Source: SBAX01 sp043806315 (GTDB taxonomy: Bacteria > Planctomycetota > Phycisphaerae > UBA1845). From it: a DNA stretch of 6,405 bases. The DNA lies in contig JAZDHF010000132.1 in NCBI GenBank assembly GCA_043806315.1, positions 1-6,405 of the forward strand. Reading direction: 5' to 3'. Positions 1-5,372 of this stretch are shown here, piece by piece; position 1 is the stretch's first letter, and every line of letters begins with the position of its first letter. The notes under the pieces were generated by a model. It was given only the letters and a program-made list of their open reading frames with translations. It was not told where the DNA came from and ran no database searches. The position numbers and the translations under genes are program-made.

Positions 1-80
1 AAGAGAAATCTGCAAATAATTAGTCACTATATTGACCCTTGAACGATGTGAACCCGCGTTTTTAGCTGCGAAAAGGGCGT
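1..80 (+). promoter_or_regulatory. AT-richer leader upstream of the fibre-like gene
   Basis: The first 45 bases are clearly more AT-rich than the rest of the window, as expected of a promoter region. TATATT at 28-33 could be a -10 element and TTGACC at 32-37 could be a -35 element, but neither has a convincing partner at 16-18 bp, so no promoter is called. AAAAGGG at 71-77 is the only ribosome-binding-like sequence before the TTG start at 81, with a short 3-nt spacer. Confidence 0.35.
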
Positions 81-2252
81 TTGCCGGCCTGCCAAGGGTC
101 AAAAAAGACCGAATTTCGCATCACGGGTGCGGAAGTCGGGCTAGCGGTCGCGGCTCTGATTCTGGTCGCGACGGCGTCGAGCCACGCTGCCGACATCGGC
201 ACGGCCTTCAGCTATCAGGGGTCCCTCGAAAGACCCGCCGGAACGCCGGCGAACGACGCCTGCGACTTTCGATTCGGGCTGTGGGATGCGCTGACCGGTG
301 GAAACCAGAAAGGAACTTCGCCGCAAACCGAGACCGCCGTCGATGTCGTCGGCGGCGTGTTCACGGTTGAGTTTCTGGACTTCGGGCCCGGCGCCATCGA
401 CGGCACGGCCCGTTGGCTGGCGATCGAAGTCAAATGTCCCGGCGACGCATCATTCGTCGCTCTCCCCCCGCGGGAGGAACTGACGCCCGCGCCGTACGCC
501 ATCCGGGCCGGGGAAGGCATCGGCCCGCCCAACACCCTCGAGATCGATCCCCTGACCGGATACGTCGGCATCGGCACGAGTACCCCAACAGAGCAGCTCG
601 ACGTGGCCGGAGTCATCCGCTCGAGCGCCGGCGGGTTCGAGTTCCCCGACGGTACGCTCCAGAACACGGCCGCACCGGGCGACATCACCGAGGTCATCGC
701 CGGGAGCGGACTCTCCGGCGGCGGCGCCGCCGGTTCCGTGACCCTTTCCATCGCCGACGGTGCCGTCACCTCCACACACCTTCAAGACGGCACCGTGGCC
801 AACGCCGACCTCGCCGATGACGCCGTCGACTCCGCGAAGATCACCGACGGTACGGTAGCGAATGTGGATTTGGCCGGCGACTCAGGCTCTCTGAACAAGG
901 TGTCAGGCGGGGCTATGGCCGCTTCCGGCGGCAACGTCGGGATCGGGACGACGACGCCCGCGGCACGGTTGGACGTAATCGGTGCCGCCCGCGCGACTAC
1001 GCTAGAGATCACCGGCGGCGCGCCGCTCGTACCGTCGTTGGTCGGTTGGGGCTGGAACGCCTACGGGCAGACAAACGTCCCCGTCGGCACGTTCACCGCG
1101 GTGGCCGCAGGCGGGGATCACGGGCTTGCGATCCGCAGCGACGGAACGCTGGTCGGATGGGGCTACAACGAGTTCGGGTGGACCAACGTCCCCGCCGGCA
1201 CGTTCACCGCAATCGCCGCGGGCACCACTCACGCACTGGCGATCCGCAGCGACGGAACGCTGGTAGGGTGGGGCAACAACGGAAATGGCGAGATCAACGT
1301 CCCCACCGGGACGTTTATCGCCGTGGCAGCAGGATTCTATCACAGCCTTGCGATTCGCAGTGATGGCACGCTGGCCGGGTGGGGCCGCAACATCGAGGGC
1401 CAGATCAACGTCCCCGAGGGCACGTTCACCGCCGCCGCCGGTGGCTACGGTCACAGCCTTGCGCTCCGCAGTGACGGCACGCTGGTCGGATGGGGCAGCA
1501 ACGACTACGGCCAGATCAACGTCCCGTCCGGCACGTTCACGGCCGTGGCCGCGGGGTACTTTCACGGCCTGGCGATCCGCACTGACGGGACGCTGGTCGG
1601 GTGGGGCGCCAACAGCGTCGGGGAGATCAACGTCCCTGACGGCACGTTCACCGCCGCCGCCGGTGGCTACGGTTACACCCTGGCGCTCCGCAGCGATGGC
1701 ACGCTGGCCGGGTGGGGGAGCAACCAGTATGGCCAGACCAACGTCCCCAGCGGCACGTTCGTCGCAGTGGCCGCGGGCGACTATCACAGCCTGGCGATCG
1801 GCAGCGAGGGCAGGGCGGCACTTCTGCTGCACAACGACTCAGCCTACAAGCCCGGTTCGGACCGCTGGACCATATCTTCCGATCGGCGGCTCAAGAAGAA
1901 CATTGAGCCGCTATCCGGCGCGCTGGAGCGTCTGCTTCAACTGCGCGGGGTCACCTTCCAGTGGCTCGACCCGGCGTCGCAGGGCGGGATCACCGGGACG
2001 CAGATGGGCCTGATCGCCGACGAGGTGAGTCGGGCCTTCCCGCAATGGGTGGGCCGCGACCCCAAGGGCTACCAGACCCTCACCGTCGGCGGCTTCGAGG
2101 CCCTCACCGCCGAAGCCCTCCGCGAACTCCGCGCGGAGAAGGATCGCCAGCTCCAGGAGAAGGACTGCGAAATTGAGGAGTTGAGATCTGAGATTGAAAA
2201 CATCAAAGAACTGATGCGCGCGCAGGGCAAGGATAACGGGGGCGGGCGATGA
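81..2252 (+). CDS. Secreted fibre-like protein: RCC1-like propeller plus C-terminal Peptidase_S74 chaperone domain
   Basis: This encodes a 723-residue predicted exported protein. Residues 18-37 form a hydrophobic signal peptide with a likely cleavage site after SHA (36). Residues 40-145 match the TAFSYQG...LTPAPYAIRA domain that often precedes fibre modules in secreted S74 proteins. Two VGIGTxTP...LDVxG segments (162-180, 286-305) flank a low-complexity ITDGTVAN-type stretch, typical of beta-rich trimeric fibres. Residues 320-578 are seven 37-residue repeats, each opening LVGWG and closing HSLAIRSDGT. They resemble RCC1 blades, and seven make one complete propeller. The S74 domain starts near 596 with SSDRRLKKNI; Ser600 and Lys605 fit the Ser-Lys pair of self-cleaving intramolecular chaperones, so autocleavage before Ser600 is inferred. 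Residues 672-712 form a charged coiled coil. The frame is closed by a stop at 63-65 and TTG at 81 is the only usual start before the signal peptide. The ribosome site is poor, so the true N-terminus is uncertain. The role is probably surface display or adhesion; the ligand is unknown. Confidence 0.85.
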   Translation: MPACQGSKKTEFRITGAEVGLAVAALILVATASSHAADIGTAFSYQGSLERPAGTPANDACDFRFGLWDALTGGNQKGTSPQTETAVDVVGGVFTVEFLDFGPGAIDGTARWLAIEVKCPGDASFVALPPREELTPAPYAIRAGEGIGPPNTLEIDPLTGYVGIGTSTPTEQLDVAGVIRSSAGGFEFPDGTLQNTAAPGDITEVIAGSGLSGGGAAGSVTLSIADGAVTSTHLQDGTVANADLADDAVDSAKITDGTVANVDLAGDSGSLNKVSGGAMAASGGNVGIGTTTPAARLDVIGAARATTLEITGGAPLVPSLVGWGWNAYGQTNVPVGTFTAVAAGGDHGLAIRSDGTLVGWGYNEFGWTNVPAGTFTAIAAGTTHALAIRSDGTLVGWGNNGNGEINVPTGTFIAVAAGFYHSLAIRSDGTLAGWGRNIEGQINVPEGTFTAAAGGYGHSLALRSDGTLVGWGSNDYGQINVPSGTFTAVAAGYFHGLAIRTDGTLVGWGANSVGEINVPDGTFTAAAGGYGYTLALRSDGTLAGWGSNQYGQTNVPSGTFVAVAAGDYHSLAIGSEGRAALLLHNDSAYKPGSDRWTISSDRRLKKNIEPLSGALERLLQLRGVTFQWLDPASQGGITGTQMGLIADEVSRAFPQWVGRDPKGYQTLTVGGFEALTAEALRELRAEKDRQLQEKDCEIEELRSEIENIKELMRAQGKDNGGGR
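1038..1814 (+). repeat. Seven tandem 111-bp repeats encoding RCC1-like blades
   Basis: Seven in-frame units of exactly 111 bp (37 codons) run without insertions. Every unit keeps a GWG near its start, NVP at unit positions 13-15 and GTF at 17-19. A near-invariant AxRSDGT end marks units 1-6; the last unit degenerates to AIGSEGR. Units 4 and 6 share an almost identical stretch of about 35 bases (around 1420-1451 and 1642-1673), while 5 and 7 resemble each other (GSNxYGQ, NVPSGTF), so a two-unit (222-bp) duplication is likely. Confidence 0.9.
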
Positions 2253-2334
2253 GGGGAAACGCAGAAACGAAAAAACGTAGAAACGCAGAAATAGGAGGGC
2301 GGGGGCGATCGGGACCGCGAGTGGCAACGAGCGG
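2241..2334. repeat. 94-bp direct repeat, copy A
   Basis: Copy A pairs with copy B at 3218-3311. I align them without gaps at 85 of 94 identical bases. The repeat starts just inside the 3' end of the S74 gene (the last GGR codons and TGA) and runs through GATGAGGGGAAACG, then an array of AGAAACG-type units, then GACCGCGAGTGGCAACGAGC. Both copies sit in the same place relative to an S74-type C-terminus, so the block is best read as a shared 3' flank carried along in a duplication. Confidence 0.9.
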
Positions 2335-3118
2335 GAGCGCGCCGACGATTCCGAGCCGCGACCGTCAGGGAGCGGACCACCCCAGCCGGAATGCGCGTAG
2401 CGCCGCCCCTCGTCGGCGGCGCGGATCAGTACCGCGACAGTTATGGAGCGAGCTGTCAGAGCGTGGAGCGGAAGCGACACGACGTATCCGCTCGCTCCCG
2501 CTCGCGGCTCTGATAGACCCCGCGCTGGCGCTTGGGGTTCGGACAAACGGCGTCCGCTCCCTCACGGTCGCGGCTCTGCTTGTGGCGGGCGGAGGTGTCC
2601 GCGAGCTTGCGCTCACGGCTCCGAAACGTCCCGTCCCTTTCTTCCTTCGTGCCTGTGTTTCCGCTTTCTGCGTTTCTGTTTTCTGCGTTTCTGCTCTCGC
2701 CCAATCTGACGGGGGATACGTTATCAAGAAGAGCACCATCGACGGCGGCGGGCACACGTTTCACGAGGGCGGCGGCTACCGTCTCGGCGGCACAGTGGGG
2801 CAGCACGACGCCGGCGATCATGCGGGCGGCGGGTATGTTCTAGTCGGCGGATTCTGGGCGCCGGCCGCGCCGCCGCCCGTTCCCATTCCGGGCGCCTGCT
2901 GCGATCACGACCCATTCGGAGGCTGCCAGGACGACCGTACGCAGGACGAGTGCGTGTGCGGCAAGTGCGAATGGTTCCAAGAACGGACGTGCGCGCAGAT
3001 TGACTGCACAAGGGCGCCCATCCCGACCGTTTCGGAATGGGGGCTGGTTATCCTCACCCTGCTGTTACTGACCGGGGCGAAGATTTATTTCGGGCGTCCG
3101 AAGGTCGCGGGGCCGTAG
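2249..3118 (+). CDS. Short secreted Cys-rich protein with IPTL-CTERM-like sorting signal; start uncertain
   Basis: The supported part begins near 2640. It has a hydrophobic signal sequence (FLRACVSAFCVSVFCVSALA) with cleavage before QS at codon 2702. A GGYVIKKSTIDGGGHTF...GGGYRLGGTVGQHDAG...GGFWAP domain follows, of a type I associate with planctomycete secreted proteins. Next is a Cys-rich segment with ten cysteines, including CC and CVCGKC. The last 34 residues hold APIPTVSEWG, a 16-residue hydrophobic stretch and a weakly basic end (GRPK). That is the layout of IPTL/PEP-CTERM signals, which are normally processed by an exosortase, so anchoring or export to the envelope is inferred. The ATG at 2249 overlaps the previous stop (ATGA), but the same ATGA also occurs in repeat copy B with no gene behind it. 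Roughly the first 130 codons are repeat sequence with low coding character. GTG at 2582 gives a more believable 178-residue protein, although it lacks a clear ribosome site. Confidence 0.65.
   Translation: MRGNAETKKRRNAEIGGRGRSGPRVATSGSAPTIPSRDRQGADHPSRNARSAAPRRRRGSVPRQLWSELSERGAEATRRIRSLPLAALIDPALALGVRTNGVRSLTVAALLVAGGGVRELALTAPKRPVPFFLRACVSAFCVSVFCVSALAQSDGGYVIKKSTIDGGGHTFHEGGGYRLGGTVGQHDAGDHAGGGYVLVGGFWAPAAPPPVPIPGACCDHDPFGGCQDDRTQDECVCGKCEWFQERTCAQIDCTRAPIPTVSEWGLVILTLLLLTGAKIYFGRPKVAGP
2354..2377 (-). repeat. Inverted repeat arm (24 bp), left
   Basis: Its reverse complement matches 2552-2575 at 23 of 24 positions. Related, more diverged units lie at 2311-2334, 2488-2516, 2598-2624 and 3288-3311. 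The core reads CCGCTCCCTGACGGTCGCGG on the minus strand. Confidence 0.8.
2459..2495 (+). repeat. 37-bp dispersed repeat, copy 1
   Basis: This is nearly identical to 4107-4143, differing only around the GACGTATCC/GACCGATCC step. It begins GAGCGTGGAGCGGAAGCGAC. This copy lies in the repeat cluster upstream of the IPTL-CTERM protein and the other lies between the toxin-antitoxin pair and pilT. Confidence 0.85.
2552..2575 (+). repeat. Inverted repeat arm (24 bp), right
   Basis: This is the partner of 2354-2377, with one mismatch. The arms are separated by 174 bases, so this is more likely two oppositely oriented copies of a dispersed unit than a simple hairpin. Translated in the frame of the downstream gene it gives VRSLTVAA. 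Confidence 0.8.
2665..2694 (-). repeat. Inverted AGAAACG-type array that encodes the signal peptide
   Basis: Two tandem 15-bp units, TTTCTGCGTTTCTG plus one base (2665-2679, 2680-2694), are the reverse complement of the array in the 94-bp repeat. The 13-mer at 2665-2677 matches the inverse of 2279-2291, and the 9-mer at 2686-2694 matches the inverse of 2261-2269. In the reading frame of the downstream protein they encode the repeated pentapeptide FCVS(V/A) inside the signal sequence. Confidence 0.75.
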
Positions 3119-3229
3119 GAGCGCGAGTCGATCAACGATCAACGCATCATTGAACTCGAAGCCCGCCTCGCCGCGATCGAAACGCTGGTCGCTCGTTTCT
3201 CGAACTCCACCAAGGAAGGTGGGCGATGA
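3119..3229 (+). pseudogene. Orphan 3' end of a second S74-type fibre gene
   Basis: Directly after the stop of the IPTL-CTERM gene, and in the same frame, 36 codons read as a charged heptad-like helix with DQRIIELEARLAAIETLVAR at its core. They end in KEGGR and TGA. This has the same style and ending (GGR, then TGA) as the coiled-coil tail of the fibre protein at 81-2252. The following 94-bp block also matches the flank of that gene. No start, fibre domain or S74 core is present, so this is read as a leftover 3' end. It could alternatively be a readthrough extension of the upstream gene, but the resemblance to an S74 tail makes a remnant more likely. Confidence 0.7.
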
Positions 3230-3311
3230 GGGGAAACGTAGAAACGTCAAAACGTAGAAACGCAGAAATAGGCGGGCGGAGACGATCAGAACCGCGAGTG
3301 GCAACGAGCGG
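3218..3311. repeat. 94-bp direct repeat, copy B
   Basis: Copy B matches 2241-2334 at 85 of 94 bases, again beginning within the GGR-TGA end of an S74-type tail. The ATG it contains at 3226 opens a frame with no recognisable protein, which argues that the matching ATG at 2249 is not a real start either. Confidence 0.9.
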
Positions 3312-3323
3312 TCCACCGCTATA

Positions 3324-3345
3324 CGCAGAAACGCCGAAACGAAAG
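3324..3345. repeat. Short AGAAACG-type array next to the toxin gene
   Basis: CGCAGAAACGCCGAAACGAA is a further member of the AGAAACG family seen at 2259-2295 and 3235-3270. It ends five bases from the stop codon of vapC (3351-3353). I see no separate terminator for the toxin gene here. Confidence 0.55.
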
Positions 3346-3350
3346 CGGGG

Positions 3351-3755
3351 CTATGCGAAGGGGTTGATGATTTCGAGGGGCGGCGGCGGTCGGCGACCGG
3401 GGAGGTCCTCGGAGTACAGCCTGGTTACGCCCGCATCGAGGCAGGCGCCCACGATCATCGCATCCCAGAAGGACCACTGCTGTTCGGCGTGGAGTCGCCG
3501 GGCGTGGTCGAGCACGGGCGGAGTGGGAAGCACAAGGCGATACACCCGCAAGAAGTTCTTGAGGCGAGCCCAGGCGATTTCCCGGGTGAATCCACGTACT
3601 TCGAGGCGACGGGCGGCCGCGACGAACTCCGCCGCCACCTGCCAGAGGATGACGCCGCCTTCCGTCTGCTGAATCACGGCTCGAGCAATGTCATGCCGAC
3701 GCACGTCGGCTTTATCGCAGGCGTAAAGCAGAACATTGGTGTCAACCGCGTTCAT
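3351..3755 (-). CDS. vapC: VapC-type PIN-domain ribonuclease toxin
   Basis: The 134-residue product has the usual length and motifs of PIN-domain toxins, Mg2+-dependent RNases that inhibit translation by cutting specific RNAs. The acidic metal-binding set is complete: Asp5 in the opening VDTNVLLYA, Glu43 in AAEF, Asp98 in WDAMIVGA, and Glu116/Asp117 in YSED near the end. It is therefore probably active. The ATG at 3753-3755 lies inside the end of the antitoxin gene, giving a 14-nt overlap and suggesting translational coupling. The target RNA cannot be inferred. The stop lies against repeat sequence at 3324-3345. Confidence 0.92.
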   Translation of the reverse strand: MNAVDTNVLLYACDKADVRRHDIARAVIQQTEGGVILWQVAAEFVAAARRLEVRGFTREIAWARLKNFLRVYRLVLPTPPVLDHARRLHAEQQWSFWDAMIVGACLDAGVTRLYSEDLPGRRPPPPLEIINPFA

Positions 3756-4005
3756 GAAGCTCGTCTCGCGTGGGCATTCGGACCCTTAGGTGCAGATCCA
3801 TCCGATCGATCTCCGCAAAGAGCTCGGCTAACGCGGCGTCCCGTTCCTGTTTGGAGGGCGCCTGATCCGGCGACGACCTATCCGTCCGCGCGACCCCGTC
3901 AATGGGCCGCACGGTCAACTCCACGCGTTGCCTCTCGGGGAGCTCCAGGGCTTCGAGGGGTTGCAGGACGCCGTGTGAATAAATGGCCTCAACGACTTTC
4001 GTCAT
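3742..4005 (-). CDS. DUF104-like antitoxin paired with VapC
   Basis: The 87-residue product begins MTKVVEAIYSHGVLQPLEAL followed by ELPERQRVELTV. This matches the short N-terminal beta-rich domain of the DUF104 (AF2212-like) antitoxins commonly found next to PIN toxins. Residues 52-75 (ERDAALAELFAEIDRMDLHL) look like the amphipathic helix expected to bind and block the toxin. It precedes vapC and overlaps it by 14 nt. The frame is open further upstream to 4176, but that part is repeat sequence. ATG at 4003-4005 is chosen because homology starts there and a promoter sits immediately before it. Autoregulation of the operon is usual in such pairs but not shown here. Confidence 0.88.
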   Translation of the reverse strand: MTKVVEAIYSHGVLQPLEALELPERQRVELTVRPIDGVARTDRSSPDQAPSKQERDAALAELFAEIDRMDLHLRVRMPTRDELHERG

Positions 4006-4041
4006 ACCTGGAGTATAGCAGGACCACGCCGCCGGAGGCAA
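4006..4041 (-). promoter_or_regulatory. Antitoxin-toxin promoter giving a leaderless transcript
   Basis: On the minus strand, TTGCCT (4041-4036) and an extended -10, TGC-TATACT (4020-4012), are separated by 18 bp. The -10 ends six bases before the ATG, which puts the predicted transcription start on the A of the start codon. There is no usable Shine-Dalgarno sequence, only AGG within two bases of the ATG, so leaderless initiation is the simplest reading. Confidence 0.55.
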
Positions 4042-4189
4042 GGTCCGTAAGACAGGACGATGCAGGCCTGTCCAAAACAGCGCGGACGCAAACGATCGGT
4101 CCATCGGAGCGTGGAGCGGAAGCGACACGACCGATCCGCTCGCCGGCGCTGGCGACGACGATTTCCGAATCGGCAATCGACAATCTCGA
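4042..4189. other. Intergenic repeat-containing region between pilT and the toxin-antitoxin pair
   Basis: No gene is seen here. It holds the 37-bp repeat at 4107-4143 and an 8-bp inverted pair GATCGGTC (4094-4101)/GACCGATC (4129-4136) around it. There is also a 6-bp stem GACAGG/CCTGTC (4051-4056, 4067-4072). AATCGA/TCGATT (4175-4180, 4186-4191) overlaps the pilT stop. None is followed by a convincing T-run on the minus strand, so no terminator is called. Confidence 0.5.
4107..4143 (+). repeat. 37-bp dispersed repeat, copy 2
   Basis: This is nearly identical to 2459-2495. It lies within an 8-bp inverted pair (4094-4101 and 4129-4136), so the unit here can fold, unlike copy 1 where the flanks differ. 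Confidence 0.85.
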
Positions 4190-5326
4190 TTATCGTGCGC
4201 CGCGAGTTCGGCCGACGAGGCCCTGAGCGCTGGCTTTGATGCCCTTGACGGCGGAGGCGAGGGCTTCGCGGCTGGGGGCGAACTCCATGGCCGTGTCGTA
4301 GTGCACCTTCTCCGTCTCGATCAGTTCGCACAAGGACGTGGTGAACGAGCGCATCCCCTCGCCTTCCGACCCGGCGATGATCGCCGGCAGGTCCTCATCC
4401 TCCTCGTGGAGGATTTTGTCCCGCACGGTGGAATTGCGCAGGAGCACTTCCGTCGCGGGATATCGGCTGCCTTCCACGATTCCGGGTAGGAGCTTCTGGC
4501 ATAGGATCGCCCGCAGGCTGTTGGCCAGCGAGGAGCGGATGAAGGGGTGCTCGTCCCTGGGGAAAAACTCCAGAATCCGGGCGAAGGTCTGGGCCGCGTC
4601 GGCGACGTGCAGCGAGCCGAGCACCAGGTGCCCCGTCTCGGCGGCTTGCAGGGCCGCGGTCATCGTTTCCCGGTCGCGGAGCTCGCCGATCAGAATGCAA
4701 TCGGGGTCCTGACGGACCATATATCGCAACGCCTCATGGTAACTGGGCACGTCCACGCCGATCTCGCGCTGCGAGATGATCGACTTTTTCGGATGGAACA
4801 TGTACTCCACGGGGTCCTCGACGGTGATGATGTGCATACTGCGCATCTGGTTGACGTGCTCGACCATTGCGGCCAAGGTCGTGCTCTTCCCGCACCCGGT
4901 GACGCCGCTGATGAGGATCAGCCCGTCCGAACTGTGCATGACCGTCTGCCGGTACACATCGGGCAGCCGCAACTCCTCGAAGCTGGGAATCCGGCTCTGC
5001 ACGCGGCGGATGGAGGCGTGCGTCTCCCCCGTGGATCGGTAAAGGTTGACGCGGTATCGGTCGCCGGTGCTTCCGCGGGCGGAGAAATCGAGGGCCCCGT
5101 GTTGCTGGAACTCCTGGCGGCGAGCCTCGGGGATGAGACCCGCAAGCATGGCCTCGATGTATTTACTGTCCGGAAACGGCGGCATGTCGAGCTTCCGAAG
5201 GTGACCCGTGATGCGATAGAAGGGGCTATAGCCCACCTTCAGATGCAGGTCCGACGCCTCGTGCTGGGTCATGCCCGCCAGCAACCGCTCGATGGCTTCC
5301 TTCGGTGGTAACATGGACTCTGCCAA
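4190..5326 (-). CDS. pilT: Type IV pilus retraction ATPase, PilT/PilU family
   Basis: The 378-residue product is close to the usual length of hexameric cytoplasmic ATPases that power pilus retraction and twitching. An N-terminal PAS-like domain (5-110, with SDLHLKVG near 25) precedes the RecA-like core. Visible motifs are Walker A GVTGCGKST (141-149, Lys147), an Asp box with VEDPVEY (169-175), Walker B DPDCILIGELRD (207-218, Glu215) and a His box TGHLVLGSLH (231-240). ATP hydrolysis looks intact. The C-terminal AIRNLIRE motif of classical PilT is not recognisable; MRSFTTSLCELIE (325-337) stands in its place, as in PilU-like or divergent PilT groups, so the exact subtype is open. The TTG at 5326 is chosen because GGGAG (5338-5334) lies seven bases upstream. 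The ATG at 5314 is too far from it. The gene follows the tail-anchored coiled-coil gene after 46 nt with no promoter in the gap, so they are probably cotranscribed. Confidence 0.93.
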   Translation of the reverse strand: MAESMLPPKEAIERLLAGMTQHEASDLHLKVGYSPFYRITGHLRKLDMPPFPDSKYIEAMLAGLIPEARRQEFQQHGALDFSARGSTGDRYRVNLYRSTGETHASIRRVQSRIPSFEELRLPDVYRQTVMHSSDGLILISGVTGCGKSTTLAAMVEHVNQMRSMHIITVEDPVEYMFHPKKSIISQREIGVDVPSYHEALRYMVRQDPDCILIGELRDRETMTAALQAAETGHLVLGSLHVADAAQTFARILEFFPRDEHPFIRSSLANSLRAILCQKLLPGIVEGSRYPATEVLLRNSTVRDKILHEEDEDLPAIIAGSEGEGMRSFTTSLCELIETEKVHYDTAMEFAPSREALASAVKGIKASAQGLVGRTRGAR

Positions 5327-5338
5327 CGTTATACTCCC
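5327..5338 (-). promoter_or_regulatory. Ribosome-binding site fixing the pilT TTG start
   Basis: GGGAG at 5338-5334 on the minus strand has a 7-nt spacer to TTG at 5326. The same site would be 19 nt from the ATG at 5314, which favours the TTG. Confidence 0.6.
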
Positions 5339-5372
5339 GTGAAGGTCACCTACCTGTTGCTACGTCCGAGCG

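Larger units (their letters stand above)
2259..2700. repeat. Nested inverted cluster of dispersed short repeats
   Basis: The 390 bases before the IPTL-CTERM protein are mostly repeats arranged roughly as a mirror. The outer pair is the AGAAACG array at 2259-2295 and its inverse at 2665-2694. Inside that, bases 2311-2334 resemble the inverse of 2598-2624. The inner pair, 2354-2377 and 2552-2575, is an inverted repeat matching at 23 of 24 bases, with the core CCGCTCCCTCACGGTCGCGG. A related unit lies at 2488-2516. No transposase gene is visible, so these could be non-autonomous or REP-like elements. Confidence 0.7.

Noticed and set aside
32..370. Plus-strand frame beginning with TTG at 32 overlapping the fibre gene
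   Set aside because: After the overlap begins it is Arg-rich frame-shifted sequence with no signal peptide or domain. The other frame carries the signal peptide and conserved N-terminal domain.
1002..1832. Long minus-strand open frame of 276 codons opposite the propeller repeats
   Set aside because: It is the antisense shadow of the 111-bp repeats. Its own periodicity comes from theirs, and the plus strand encodes a clear domain.
2259..2295. Possible CRISPR or microsatellite made of AGAAACG units
   Set aside because: The units are short, irregular and have no unique spacers of constant length; no cas genes are present.
1911..2546. Minus-strand 211-codon frame covering the fibre tail and the repeats
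   Set aside because: Half is antisense to the S74 domain and half is repeat sequence (FLRFYVFSFLRF-type translations), with no coherent protein.
4051..4072. Hairpin GACAGG/CCTGTC as a terminator for the pilT operon
   Set aside because: The stem is only six pairs and no T-run follows on the minus strand; it also lies more than 110 bases past the pilT stop.
3489..4226. Plus-strand 245-codon frame across the toxin-antitoxin pair
   Set aside because: It lies antisense to vapC and the antitoxin, both of which have clear family motifs, and it has no recognisable domain of its own.
4547..5311. Plus-strand 254-codon frame opposite pilT
   Set aside because: It is the antisense shadow of a well-conserved ATPase gene with high third-position GC.
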